Of a stretch of 64,000 nucleotides of DNA, positions 48,246-59,626 are shown one piece after another. The position numbers were made by a program, and so were the translations under genes. Origin of the DNA: Raphanus sativus. Its lineage: Eukaryota > Streptophyta > Magnoliopsida > Brassicales > Brassicaceae. Location of the stretch: assembly GCF_000801105.2 (NCBI RefSeq), contig NC_079514.1, positions 49,170,515-49,234,514 of the forward strand, in the 5' to 3' direction. The notes beneath the pieces were generated by a model. That model was not told the DNA's origin, made no database searches, and was given only the letters and a program-made list of their open reading frames with translations. Position 1 is the first letter of the stretch, and each line of letters opens with the position of its first letter.

Positions 48246-48990
48246 TCTTCAGTTATGTGTGTTTCTGTAATGGTTGAATTTGGCATTTGATACTCAAAAA
48301 AGTACAATATTGTAAAGAATATAGATAGTGGATACTAGATAACCAAGCATTTAAGGGAACACTCCTATACATATACAATTAATAACTTCATCGTATTATA
48401 TGAATATTCCTTTTTGTTATGAAAATATTAATGAATATTCTTATACATGTGTGAAATATACATTATGTTCTCAATATCAAGTCGTAGGCTCGTAGCTACC
48501 TCGTAGCAGTCTAGAAAAGCAGTACAAAAGATGATGACAAACAAAGAAATTTAAAATAGTTTAAAACTCAGACCACAAGTTAAGATTGAGTTTGGTACCA
48601 AAGATTGCAACCATGAAGGGACATGTGACATGTCTTAGTTAGAACAGTATAAGCATTGTGTAGTTATAATAGTTAATAGCCAAAGAACTTTCTTCTTGGT
48701 GTCTATTTCGGTTTTTGACGACAAAAATAGACGCCGTGTTGATGATGGCTTTGTTTAAGCTTTGTGTTATGTCTAAATGTTTCAGCTAAATATTTAAAAG
48801 TTTTTGTTTACTATACTCGAACAACTCTCATTACATTATTGAAATAGATGAAGTAAAAACAACGGTTAAGGCTCACTAGTCCTTATTATTACAGCAAGTT
48901 CACACATTTTTAAGACATAAAAATCCTCAAATAGACAAATACCATTTTACCGCATCGCCCTTGCTTCTTTAAGAAGTCTCTCGAAGGAGA

Positions 48991-50136
48991 TTAGTTGAAC
49001 CTAACACCATATTTAAGCTCTCTAGTAGTATAATTAAACAGCCCAAAGTGCCTCTCAGTCTCAGCACCCGGCTTATCATTCTCATCGAACATGGCGAATA
49101 TGTAAGTCTCTATAGGTTTCCCTCGCCTTTTCGGGGATCCATTCTGCACACTTAGTCTCAAATTGTTAACATAAGCCTCCGCATTCGGCAAACTTGCCTC
49201 GGGGTCTTCTCCCTGCGTGGGCCAACCGCTCTCCGACACCACGACTTCCAACGATCCCCCGCCCGATTTCTCCAATGCAGCGTAAACTGAGTCGAGATTG
49301 GCATCGAAGAGGTTTTGGTAATGGAGCTGGTTTTTGGGGTCATTGAATCCCTTGTTCGGTTTTAAAAGAGCGAATTCCAGAGGGATGTTCTTCTTGTCTT
49401 GAATGTAGCCGAAGTAAGTGTAGATATTGACGAGCAGAGGAGATCGCTTGTTCACCAAGAAACCTATCACCTGTTGGAGGAAGTTTCTATACTCATCCTT
49501 GAATCGTCCGCGAGAAGGAGGATACGTGTCCGTGAAGGCTCCCAAGTATGTAGTCGTGGAGACCTTGATATTGCTGAGGTCTGCTTCGGAAAGCGCTTTA
49601 TCAATGTTTTGCATAGCCTGGATGAGAACCATTGCCTTCCCGGCTGCGTACTCTGGTTTCACCTCGTTTCCGACCGATATGTACTTGAATCTGACATCTT
49701 TGTACATCTTGACGTTGTCTTGGACCCATGCGTTAGCCACCGTTTGACTATTTGCGATACCTTCTACTTTGTGATTGGGAATGTCGAGGATGAACTCGAT
49801 GTTGGAGCCACGGAGAGCGTTGAGAGCTTCAGGGTTGACATCGTACATCCGCATTCGCGGGATGCTGTACTTCTTGAACATAGCCACAACTTCCGGTGGC
49901 TTTGGTAGGTTGTTTCCCATCTGCCCGAAGCATACTCCGATTTGTCCAGCTAGTAATAAAATTAATTGGCATGTAATAAAATATAATCAGTAGGGTTATA
50001 GAATATGATTAATGGATGCTACATAAGCTTAGAAGATGACTAAACCTGTGGTGTCGAAAAAGGAAGCCATCAGAAGGCTGAGAAGTAACATCAACATTGG
50101 TGATAATGCTAACATCCTAACCTCAGACATTGTCAT
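48991..50136 (-). CDS. GH17 beta-1,3-glucanase, full length (PR-2/BG type, copy 2)
   Basis: Complete secreted endo-1,3-beta-glucanase of 349 residues. Exon 1 (50046-50136) encodes a signal peptide with a Leu/Met core ([20 protein letters not shown]). Exon 2 (48991-49949) begins [16 protein letters not shown]. The catalytic acid Glu is in [11 protein letters not shown] and the nucleophile Glu in [12 protein letters not shown]. The conserved C-terminal region [20 protein letters not shown] and the end ELKYGVRFN are present, so unlike copies 1 and 3 it should be active. No long C-terminal extension beyond the family end, which suggests an apoplastic rather than vacuolar enzyme; this is inference. 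The upstream ATG (50136) gives MTMSEV; the one at 50130 is an alternative. A TATA box and W-boxes lie just upstream. Confidence 0.93.
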
Positions 50137-50187
50137 GAAATAATACTGTGAGTTTTTTTATATGTTTGAATCGTACCATTTTGCGCC

Positions 50188-50197
50188 TATTTATAGT
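50188..50197 (-). promoter_or_regulatory. TATA box of glucanase copy 2
   Basis: CTATAAATAG on the minus strand, about 50 bp before the ATG. The spacing fits a short leader. Confidence 0.65.
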
Positions 50198-50217
50198 GTG
50201 AGTTCGGGGTTTAAGTC

Positions 50218-50345
50218 AGTCAATGCATGCAACGCCCCACAAATTTACTTCATACATTTATGTTTGAAAAGTCTACGATTATGAGTTCTCTACACAAACA
50301 GCTTTCAACAGCTAGGGTCAATATACCCATAGACTGAAGAGTCAA
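50218..50345 (-). promoter_or_regulatory. W-box cluster upstream of glucanase copy 2
   Basis: Three TTGAC(T/C) elements on the minus strand at about 50218-50223, 50316-50321 and 50340-50345, all within 210 bp of the start codon. Clustered W-boxes are typical of WRKY-controlled, salicylate-responsive PR genes. Function here is inferred. Confidence 0.45.
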
Positions 50346-50489
50346 ATGAGATGGATGAATTGGTTATAAAAATACTCAAATTTAAGTGGTTGTTGTGTTT
50401 TCTAGTAATAGGTTGGATCATGGTATTATGAGACGTTAATCATACGCCAATCTCGTTTGAACTAATATTAACTGTTCTTTTACGTTATC

Positions 50490-50688
50490 AATAATAGTTC
50501 AAGAAACCGGGCTTCGTAGCCTGGTGGTAATGGAACCTCGGCTGAGGTGTCCGCCACCCAGCTTCGAAACCCGGCCACAGCGATTTAACATCCTTACTGC
50601 TGGGGCGCTGGACCCCTTCGGGGGATATTTGGGAAAGTGGCTGCCCAGACACCAGAGATATCAAAAAAAAAAAAATAATAGTTCAAGA
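50490..50688 (+). mobile_element. tRNA-derived SINE with 15-bp target-site duplication
   Basis: The body (50505-50673) starts with a tRNA-like head. It has an A-box-like TAGCCTGGTGGTAATGG and a B-box-like GCTTCGAAACCC, then a family-specific middle (GGGGCGCTGGACCCCTTCGG) and a poly-A tail. Perfect direct repeats AATAATAGTTCAAGA flank it at 50490-50504 and 50674-50688. The intact duplication suggests a fairly young insertion. Confidence 0.9.
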
Positions 50689-51370
50689 CACGAATCGGAT
50701 ATCCATATTTTTGAAAGTATTTGTGATTTGTTTTGTATGTTACGGATATTTAATTTTTTGATTTTTTTTGTTTCGAAAAATATGGATATTTGGGAAAATG
50801 GATATTCATAAAATAAATAAATATTTGCGGATATTTACGGATATCTTATTTGTTTTGACTAATACAAATAATCTTAAAAATTCGATACAAATTTGTTTTG
50901 TAAACTATTTTTTGCATGATATATAAGATAAAGATTAAAAGAAGTAGTGAATCTACGTATTTTGTTAATTTTTTAAACTTAGTTAACAAATATGATAACA
51001 CAAAACTTAAAAAAAAATTATAAATATTGTCATAAATGTTTTCTCTTTCTTTTATGTAATACTTGTTTTTATATAAATAATAATGTGAATAAAATCTATC
51101 AAATCATATGCTAGAATAATAATTATATAATTTTATAAATTTATAACTTTAAATATAATCAAGATATACATGTATATTTGTATATTATCGATCGGATAAG
51201 ATATCCGATTCCCAAAATTTTAATATTTGTGATTTGATTCGATTTTAACGGATATTGATTTTTAATATCTGTTTTGCTTCGAAAGCTTACGGATATCCGG
51301 AATTTTCGGATTGAATCAAAACAAATAACGAATCGAACCAAATTTTACGGATTAAATGTCCAGCCCTGAT
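50689..51370. repeat. AT-rich dispersed repeat with GGATATCC motifs
   Basis: Recurrent ATCGGATATCC, GCGGATATTTACGGATATC and a final AATGTCCAGCCCTGAT, related in wording to the repeat at the window start (GCCCAGCCCTAAT). No coding. The SINE inserted at its edge. Confidence 0.55.
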
Positions 51371-51689
51371 TAATAATAGGTTTTAGACCACTAAGGGTAG
51401 ACTATTCTTGGAGCCATCCCTGGCACCTTCTTATACGTTAAGACACTATAGTCTTACAATCCGTATGAAAGTTTGGTGAAATAAAGATCCACAAGAACGA
51501 ATAAATCCAATTGATTTTCTCTCAGAAAATTAGTGGTAGGTTCTAAATGGCTCGAAGTCATAACCATATTCTCAAAAAAATCCAACTACTGTTATACTCT
51601 CTCCATTTCACCTAGATTTTTTCATACTTATTAAGAAAACCATTAGAGTTATTGTTTTACCCATAATTAATACATTGTTTTATTGAATA

Positions 51690-52049
51690 CTAGTGGTGTG
51701 CCGGCGCTACGCGCCGGATTTGTATATTTTAATTCTTAAATAATTTTACAATTTATTTTATGCTTTTAGTGAAAAAATATGTTCAAAAATATAAAAATGA
51801 AAATATGTTGAATGAGAATGATATTTTTTTTTCTGATCCATTTGATAGTAATTAGCGATCGTAGTGTATACTTTGTTTTGAAATTGTTTAGTACAAATCG
51901 AAATAAGTAGTTGTGATTACCATATTACTATATCGAAATTGTTTTGAAATTGTTTAGTACAAATCGAAATAAGTAGTTGTGATTACCATATCGAAATTGG
52001 AAATTGGTTAGTTGTTTGAGCTTGACTTGTTTCGTTTTATTTCTTTTTA
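51690..52049 (-). mobile_element. Helitron 3' terminus (minus orientation) with internal tandem repeat
   Basis: On the minus strand: hairpin CCGGCGCGTAGCGCCGG, spacer CACACCA, terminal CTAG and host T (51689). The sequence to the right contains a tandem duplication (GAAATTGTTTAGTACAAATCG at about 51886 and 51946). The 5' end was not found; the right limit given is only where the next terminus starts. Confidence 0.6.
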
Positions 52050-52560
52050 CTAGTAGTGTGTCCGCGCTTCGCGCGGAACTATACCTTTGCTTTTGTTTTA
52101 TTGTATGTGTTAGACACTCTCTCTGATGTTTCAGCGAGATACTATATTTTACTTAGTCTCCGCTATGAATGATTAGAGTAACTTTATCAGATTGTCGTAG
52201 TAAAATATCTTTATCGATCATGGTTGTTTGAGATGTCGTACCTAAATTTGCTGCCTTATATTTTTTACTTACGAAGCATCCTAAAGTATATTGCGAGAAG
52301 TTTGTGACCAAAATATTTGGAAAATATATTTTATCTCAGTTGATAGTGGAACAACGTGTGCAGGTGTTGGATTCAGTCGAAGGCATACATTTACCCAAGT
52401 ATTTGAAACATAGTTTATAACCTGCATTTCAGCCAAATGTTTGTATTGTTGGCACATAGTTGGCTATATAATTCTCATGTAACAATGGACTATGCAGAGA
52501 TGATCGAAACCTTTTTGCAACAACATAATATCGTCAAGACAAAGAATACTAACATGGACG
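52050..52560 (-). mobile_element. Second Helitron 3' terminus (minus orientation)
   Basis: On the minus strand: hairpin CCGCGCGAAGCGCGG, spacer ACACACTA, CTAG and host T (52049), 360 bp from the previous terminus. Two same-facing ends so close suggest nested or tandem Helitrons. The right limit is uncertain; no coding is recognised. Confidence 0.6.
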
Positions 52561-52851
52561 GAGGCAATAAAGGAGGAGTGCAGTGAGCTGACCCCACTAC
52601 TTTTTTAAAAAATATTTGTATTTCTTTTAAGTAAAAATGTATTGACCCCCCAAAAAAATTGACTCCATTTAAAAATATATCTCCACAAAAATAATTAAAA
52701 TATTAAAATTTAAATACTAAATTATATAACTAATACATTTATATCATTTATTTGTTAAAATTTGGATTTGTGTTAATTTTTCTCTCAATTTCAACTTCTG
52801 CAAAAAAAAAAAAACCAATGGAATCAATAATACATTTTTATTCTAAACTTA

Positions 52852-53408
52852 GGGGCTGACTGGTTTTCCCGCTACCACCTGCAAACACAGCTTTCGCGGT
52901 TCGTAGCGGTTGTTTGCGTTTCGAAACAATCACAGAAAACGCTATAAATCGCTTCAAACCGCTCCAAACCACTTAAAATCAAAAGCTGGTTCCAGCTAAC
53001 GTTTGCGGTTGCGGGCGGTTGCGGGAGGATAATTTTTTTTTAAATTGAAATAATAGAAATTGTAAAATGTATACATATTATATTTCAATTTATATTATAA
53101 AAATTTAAAACCAAAATATTTTCTATAAATTTTTAAAATTTAATATTATGATTTTATAAATATAAATTTTATATATATTATATTTTATATAATTTTTATA
53201 ATTATATAAAATTTAAATATTGTTAAATTATTATTTAACAGATGTTTCGTTTGGTAGTTTACCAGTCATAAAAGTTCCGCAAACGCAACAATTTCTAACT
53301 GTCATACCAGTCGTACAATCTCTAGAAAACGCTTAAAACCGCAACCATCCGCACCCTCAAACTCCCGCAACCGCAATCGCAACCGTTGCGGTTATTCCAG
53401 CCAGGCCC
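52852..53408. mobile_element. MITE (PIF/Harbinger-like), 557 bp, TTA target duplication
   Basis: Ends GGGGCTGACTGG and CCAGCCAGGCCC are imperfect terminal inverted repeats flanked by TTA on both sides (52849-52851 and 53409-53411). GC-richer arms full of CCGCAACC/GCGGTTGCGG words surround a very AT-rich core. No transposase. The TTA duplication favours Harbinger; hAT is the alternative. Confidence 0.65.
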
Positions 53409-53411
53409 TTA

Positions 53412-54199
53412 GTTACATATTAGATTTAAACCCAACTTATATTAGGCCCAAATAGTATTGTAATTTATTATCAGGAACATTAAAATTAAATTAATAAAAA
53501 AAACTCCTTTTCTTCGACAAACGGGAGAGTTCGTATTCCAGAAGCATGTTTTGGATGAATTTGAAATTTGGTTCTTTTTTAGTTTATACTTTGTTTTCTT
53601 ATTATTTATTTATCAAACCGAAGATGATTATGATTCTTTGAAAAAAATATTTTGACTAAAGGAATTCAACCAAAATATTTAGGGTTTATGTTTATAATCT
53701 GAATATTTTTAACAGCTAGTTTCATATTTAGAAATAGCCTATTTTTTATTAATTAGATAAATAATAGACCAATTTATCTAAATGATCCCGGTGAAAACAA
53801 AATTGTAATATCATCATAATCAAAGAGATAAGGTAAAACACAAATATTTAACTTGACAAATATATCAACTTTGTGGTCATAATTTTATAGCAAGACTCAT
53901 AAAAAATACATCAAAGTGGTTTTATCATTCTTAGTTTGATCAATATGGTAATTGGTTAGAATAAGATTTTTCTATTGAAACAAATATTTAAAGATGTAGT
54001 CAATGAAATTTAATAAAAAGTTTCAAATTGGGAAGGTAATAGAATTATTATTTTTGATCCTGGTTCAAAAACTTTCTGGCTCCTCCATTGAATACTAACC
54101 AAATTGTTTATGTAGTTGTTGAACTAATATGTATTTCAATACCGCATACATTCTTGTGAAAGCGTAAAGGCCCAGCGTTTTAAGACTTTGCTTCTGCTT
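53412..54199. other. Gene-free AT-rich interval
   Basis: Nothing recognisable beyond short AT-rich words and no supported ORF. Confidence 0.4.
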
Positions 54200-54316
54200 C
54201 TCCTAACATGGTCAGTGCGACTAAAGATTTCAAAAGGAGCGGCACATGGGCTAGCATATCTACTCGAATGCAGCCCAAGAAATTTGGTACATGGGGACGT
54301 CAAAAATCAAATTCTC
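54200..54316 (+). pseudogene. Receptor-like kinase fragment (kinase subdomain VIb)
   Basis: About 39 codons read LLTWSVRLKISKGAAHGLAY followed by LLECSPRNLVHGDVKNQIL, matching LRR receptor kinases around the catalytic loop (HGDVK in place of HRDLK). Neighbouring sequence on both sides is unrelated AT-rich DNA. An isolated scrap, perhaps carried by a transposon such as a Helitron. Confidence 0.7.
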
Positions 54317-56203
54317 ATACTCCATTAGATCTAGTCTTTATATTCGAATGGTTCTTAAAATATTATATCTGAAAACTAATTTCAAACAGTCTGCACGGAA
54401 AAACGAACAAATTTTTTAAAATTATTTGGAAATAAAGTTTTATTATATTCTGTTAAATATGTGTGTCTAAATGGGTTAATATAGTTTTCACTAACTGAAA
54501 ATAACTTTTAATAAATTTTTAAAAAATATTTTTAATTGAATGACCTATTTAAAACCCGTTAAAATAAATAATTTATATGAATATTTTTTTGAAATTTAAA
54601 GTATCACAATTTTAAAATATCTTGAGTTTTTTATTTGGAAATTTTCAAAATATATATGGTTACAAAATATGTTTTTAGTGTGTAAATGCTTACAAAATAT
54701 GTTTTTAGTTTGTAACTACATTAAATAAGTCAAGTTTCATAACTATGCACTCATGTCATATGTATTTCAAAAAAACAATTTTTAATTAAATTTTATTCAT
54801 AAAATTTGCAACATGTTATATATTTTAATAGTTTTTATATTATATCAGTTATAATTGCCCATATTTTATTACTAAACGTAAGTAGATGTTTTATAAAAAA
54901 AACATAACTGATACACGTCACCACGTTAATTACATCTCACGATGTCAAAAAAAACAATTGCATCTCAAATTCTCAATCTATAATTGCTTGTCTTTTGTAA
55001 CTGATTAAATTGAGTGGGTGGACACTAATATAAAAAGAAAAAATAATTAGATGCAGTTAGAAAATTAAAGTAGATCACGATTTTTATGGTTTTCGTAACT
55101 GGTGGTTACAAAAAATTATATTTAGATGCAGTTAGGAAATATAAAGTTTATTTTTTTGGTATGTATTGTTGAAAAAATTAGTTAGACACAACCTTGTCAA
55201 TAGGTTATGCTAGAGAATTAATAGAATAAATGCAGCTAATAAAGTTGGCTTTTGGGTTGGGCTTGAACCCTTTATTTTATTGGTTCACCATATTACTATA
55301 TTTGTATTCTCATGTCAGTTGATCTTAATAATTCAATGGCCAAATACGAAATGGTAAAAAGGCCCAAACAAAAACAGAAATAACTAAACACAAAACTAAA
55401 CGGAATCAAAAGACGAAAAGGAAACCAGAAAGCATAAAACGCAACGTTTAAATAAAAGTAGGACATGTGGCATGATTCCCTCTAAGAAGATAAAAAAAAC
55501 TAACTTTATTAGTTAAGATTTTTTAATTAATAAGTTAAAAGAGCGACACTTAAAATAAAACAAAATTATAACTCTAAAACGACAATTAATTTGAAAGGAG
55601 TATAACATTTTAACATAAACATAGTTAAAAATATTAGGAGCAGGTGATAAAATGGAAAATGTTGCATAAATAACTATAATTTTATCAGTACACCGAAAAT
55701 GTATTCAAATTTACAATGTACAAATTACATGTACGTATTTTTTTTTCTTTAACGGCTTTTATATATTTGTTAAAAGGAGGTTACATTTACGTTAAAAAGT
55801 TTTAGTGGTCCAAATAAATCTGTTACCATCACTTCTTTACTAAATCATTTTTTGGATGAAGGTTAACATCTATCATTATAGATGAACATGCTTCTTGTAT
55901 TTAAAAACAAAATTAAAATCTTCTTAGGAGGGGTTAAGTGAGAAGAATTTATGTAGACTTGGTTGATTCTAAAAATCAATAGATTTGTTAAAAAAAATTA
56001 AAAATTATAATGAGGTTTTAATATTTAAAAAGTTTATCAAAATTTGATGGTGTAGTGATTTTAAGAATCTAGAGGTTATATGCAAGAGTTTTGAAGTTTT
56101 GTTTTATGATTAAAATTGTTTAGAATTCAAATCTCTACAACACTAGATTTAATATGATTATTTACTGCATGTTGGATTCTGCATGCGGTTTGTAATTGAA
56201 AAC
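54317..56203. other. Gene-free AT-rich interval
   Basis: No supported gene. Short duplications are visible, for example TTACAAAATATGTTTTTAGT twice near 54660-54710. Composition like the other repeat-derived spacers. Confidence 0.4.
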
Positions 56204-56262
56204 CACTAGCTTGCGCCTTCAGCTTCCTGCTTCGGCATTTTCTTGCTGGTTGGTACAAATAA
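56204..56262 (+). pseudogene. Fragment of the GPT last exon (duplicated)
   Basis: Plus strand reads [18 protein letters not shown] and TAA, matching the last exon of the GlcNAc-1-P transferase gene (43874-43935, minus strand). Its orientation relative to glucanase copy 3 is tail-to-tail, as in the source locus, which marks the end of the inverted duplication. Confidence 0.85.
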
Positions 56263-56359
56263 AATCTTTTGCAACATGAAGAAACTTTAAAACGGTTCCT
56301 CTGTTTTATCTCTCTGTCTTCACAAATCAAACAGACACTTATTTATATCCAAAATAGCA

Positions 56360-57156
56360 TCATCATTTTAGTTCATTTACAAAGATAGTTTAAATCCTTA
56401 AACGAGTGAATCTCAAAAACATCAATACATCCAGATTTTATAGCATTTTTTGCATCTAATTTAAAGAAAGACTGAACCGGGGATTGAAGCCAATGAGTGA
56501 ATCAAAACCATTTGTATTGGAACGTATCATTGCATAAACGCATATATATAGTACTTTATAATGGGTGAATTTGACATTTGATACTTATCATCAATGATGT
56601 GTGTTCGGTCTATAATGGATGAATTTGACATTTGGTACTTATTATAAATTACGAAAAATATAATGGATTGGCAAATAAAAAAAGGATGACCTCATTGTGA
56701 TGGTGTAGTGATTTTTTTTTTTGGGGTAAAATGATGGTGTAGTGATTTCTACTAGACGAGGATTCACTTTGTTGGTTTAGATCAAGGATTGATTTCTTTG
56801 TTCCACATGTAGTCAGGTCGAATTTTTAGCTCAACGTTTGAAAACGTAAAAGAAATAGAACCAAACTTAAAAGCAAAACAGAAAAAAAAACATCTCCTAT
56901 TATCATCAAACCTTGATCATGAAAAATCGATCAGAACAATTATTCACTAACTTGACATCAAAATCCAACAATAGATAAGTCTCGGTAGCTCTCTCTGGCC
57001 TCCTTGGAGTTCCATTCTTCGCAGCTTGTATCAAATTGTTCACATATGTTCTTGCATTATACACACTGGCAGCCGTTCCTCCCGCTGTTGGCCAACCGCT
57101 CTCCGACACCATGATCTTCACTGCTCCGCCACTTAACTCCTCCAATGCCACGTAGA
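56360..57156 (-). repeat. 797-bp direct repeat, left copy (3' end of glucanase copy 3 and flank)
   Basis: Identical to 58525-59321 at a constant offset of 2,165 bp, with one difference noticed (56524 G versus 58689 A). Encodes, on the minus strand, the last part of the glucanase: the VALEELSGGAVKIMVSESGW region to ETYLLLDFDVKLVNNCSD and a stop near 56906, then 3' flank. The left neighbour is the original downstream flank; the right neighbour is the Copia fragment. Confidence 0.93.
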
Positions 57157-57393
57157 TATAGAATAACAAGAAGTTGGTAATAAGAAGTCCTTCTCTTATT
57201 CAATATATCAAAGTTTTAACCACAACACAATATAAGCTTTCAATCACAAAACACACATATGTCAGTCCATCGACATATCAATATTTATAGCTAATAGAAA
57301 TCCTAAACTAAACACACAAAGGTAAGTTAAACAACTTCCTAAACATTAAGGACTTCTATAACTTGGTCGCTAAGTTATTCAAGCTTATCAACA
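57157..57393 (-). mobile_element. Copia 3' LTR (about 237 bp, possibly incomplete)
   Basis: On the minus strand it begins TGTTGATAAGCTTG right after a purine-rich tract (CTTAAGGGGGAGAA, 57394-57407), the expected polypurine primer and LTR start. It ends at the repeat junction, where host and element share GTAGA. No second LTR, primer-binding site or target duplication was found. Confidence 0.7.
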
Positions 57394-58524
57394 TTCTCCC
57401 CCTTAAGCTTGAACCTCTCTTCATCCACATCTTCGACTCCAATAAGACACCTCATTTCTTTGAACTTTAACCTACCAAGCGACTTGGTAAGAATATCTGC
57501 CTTTTGCTCAACTCCAGCTACATGTTCAACTTCGATCAGCTCGTTTTCAACACATTCCCTTATAAAATAGAACCTCCTGTGAATGTGTTTGCTTCTTCCA
57601 TGGAACACCGGATTTTTCGTGAGGGCTATCGCAGATTTGTTATCAACCTTGATAAGAACACGTTTGCTTTCTTCTCCCACGGCTTCGCTTAATAACTTTT
57701 GCAACCACACTGCTTGTTTTGCTGCTTCGGTCGCGGCCATGAACTCAGCTTCGCAAGAAGAAAGAGCCACAATCTCCTGTTTAGTCGAGCACCAAGTGAT
57801 ATGGCTATTACCAAGATAAAAGATATGACCCGTGATGCTTTTACCGTCGTCTTCGTCAACATTATGAGATGCATCGCTATAACCTGTCAACTTCGTTCCT
57901 GTTCCTCGTGAGTAGTATAACCCAAGTGAGCATGTTCCGGGTAGATACCTGAGAACAAGCTTCAGAGCAGCTCCGTGAGAAGTCCTCGGGTCCTGCATAT
58001 AGCGGCTAAGAACACCAACCGCAAACGACAAATCTGGTCGAGTGTGTAATAGGTAGCGAAGGCATCCAATAGTACGGCGGTATTGCTTCTCATCTATCTT
58101 CTCTTCTTTAACCGCTTTAGAGAACTTGCCATTTAACTCCATCGGCACATGAGAACTATTGCAGGAGCTCATGAAGGTTTCTCAAGTATTTTTCGAGCAT
58201 ATCTGTCCTGTTTCAGTATAATTCCGTGATCAAGTTGCAAGACTTCTATACCTAGGTAGTAAGTCAATTTTCCAAGGTCGCTCATCTCGAACTTTGCAGC
58301 CATCTCATCTTTGAACTCCTTTATAGCTTTGAGCGAAGATCCGGTGACTAACAAATCATCTACATAGACTACGACGATAAGAAGTTCTCTGTTTTCTTCT
58401 TTGCGATACAAAGATGGTTCTTTCGAGCATCTCCCAAACTTCAGGCTTTTGAGAATCTTATTCAATTTTATATTCCAAACTCTAGGAGCTTGTCGTAGAC
58501 CGTAAAGAGCCTTCTTTGAATCCT
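57375..58524 (-). pseudogene. Copia-type pol fragment (reverse transcriptase C-half and RNase H), frame-shifted
   Basis: Ty1/Copia polyprotein remnant, 5'-truncated at 58524. The reverse-transcriptase part begins inside KKALYGLRQAPRVWN and contains the active-site YVDDLL and the FEMSDLGKLTYYLGIE motif. After RKILEK one base is missing (about 58172-58185) and the frame shifts. The RNase H part follows (RPDLSFAVGVLSRYMQ, GYSDASHNVDEDDGKS, ALSSCEAEFMAATEAAKQ) to the polypurine tract and LTR. Gag, protease and integrase are absent. Apart from the single frame break the sequence is well preserved, so it is young. Confidence 0.9.
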
Positions 58525-59321
58525 TCATCATTTTAGTTCATTTACAAAGATAGTTTAAATCCTTAAACGAGTGAATCTCAAAAACATCAATACATCCAGA
58601 TTTTATAGCATTTTTTGCATCTAATTTAAAGAAAGACTGAACCGGGGATTGAAGCCAATGAGTGAATCAAAACCATTTGTATTGGAACATATCATTGCAT
58701 AAACGCATATATATAGTACTTTATAATGGGTGAATTTGACATTTGATACTTATCATCAATGATGTGTGTTCGGTCTATAATGGATGAATTTGACATTTGG
58801 TACTTATTATAAATTACGAAAAATATAATGGATTGGCAAATAAAAAAAGGATGACCTCATTGTGATGGTGTAGTGATTTTTTTTTTTGGGGTAAAATGAT
58901 GGTGTAGTGATTTCTACTAGACGAGGATTCACTTTGTTGGTTTAGATCAAGGATTGATTTCTTTGTTCCACATGTAGTCAGGTCGAATTTTTAGCTCAAC
59001 GTTTGAAAACGTAAAAGAAATAGAACCAAACTTAAAAGCAAAACAGAAAAAAAAACATCTCCTATTATCATCAAACCTTGATCATGAAAAATCGATCAGA
59101 ACAATTATTCACTAACTTGACATCAAAATCCAACAATAGATAAGTCTCGGTAGCTCTCTCTGGCCTCCTTGGAGTTCCATTCTTCGCAGCTTGTATCAAA
59201 TTGTTCACATATGTTCTTGCATTATACACACTGGCAGCCGTTCCTCCCGCTGTTGGCCAACCGCTCTCCGACACCATGATCTTCACTGCTCCGCCACTTA
59301 ACTCCTCCAATGCCACGTAGA
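58525..59321 (-). repeat. 797-bp direct repeat, right copy
   Basis: Same sequence as 56360-57156. This copy is continuous with the upstream part of glucanase copy 3 (reading on into LLDTVYVALEE across 59321), so it keeps the original upstream junction, whereas the left copy keeps the original downstream junction. Confidence 0.93.
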
Positions 59322-59626
59322 CAGTGTCCAGGAGTGCGACGAAGAGGTTTCGGTATTTGTTTAACCCGTCATTGACTACAGTGTTTTTTTTTCAGCTAAC
59401 AGAGGGTACACCAAACTGACGGGCTTCCATGTTCTTAAAGTAGATGAAGTAAGTGTCGATATTCACGAGCAGAAGAGATTTCTTGCTCACCAAGAAATCT
59501 ATCACCCGCGCGATAAAAATCCGGAATACCAGTGTGAAAGATCCTCTCGAGGGCGGAAACCCTGTAAGGCTTCTGGTGTCTGTAGCTGTAGACACCTTGA
59601 TCCCGAGGTCTGAAACAGCTCACTCC

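Noticed and set aside
50524..50811. 95-codon plus-strand frame
   Set aside because: Begins inside the SINE and runs through its poly-A tail into repeat DNA.
56360..59321. The two 797-bp repeats as LTRs of a retrotransposon
   Set aside because: They are glucanase coding and 3' flank, lack TG..CA ends, and the true LTR start (after the polypurine tract) lies inside the interval at 57393.
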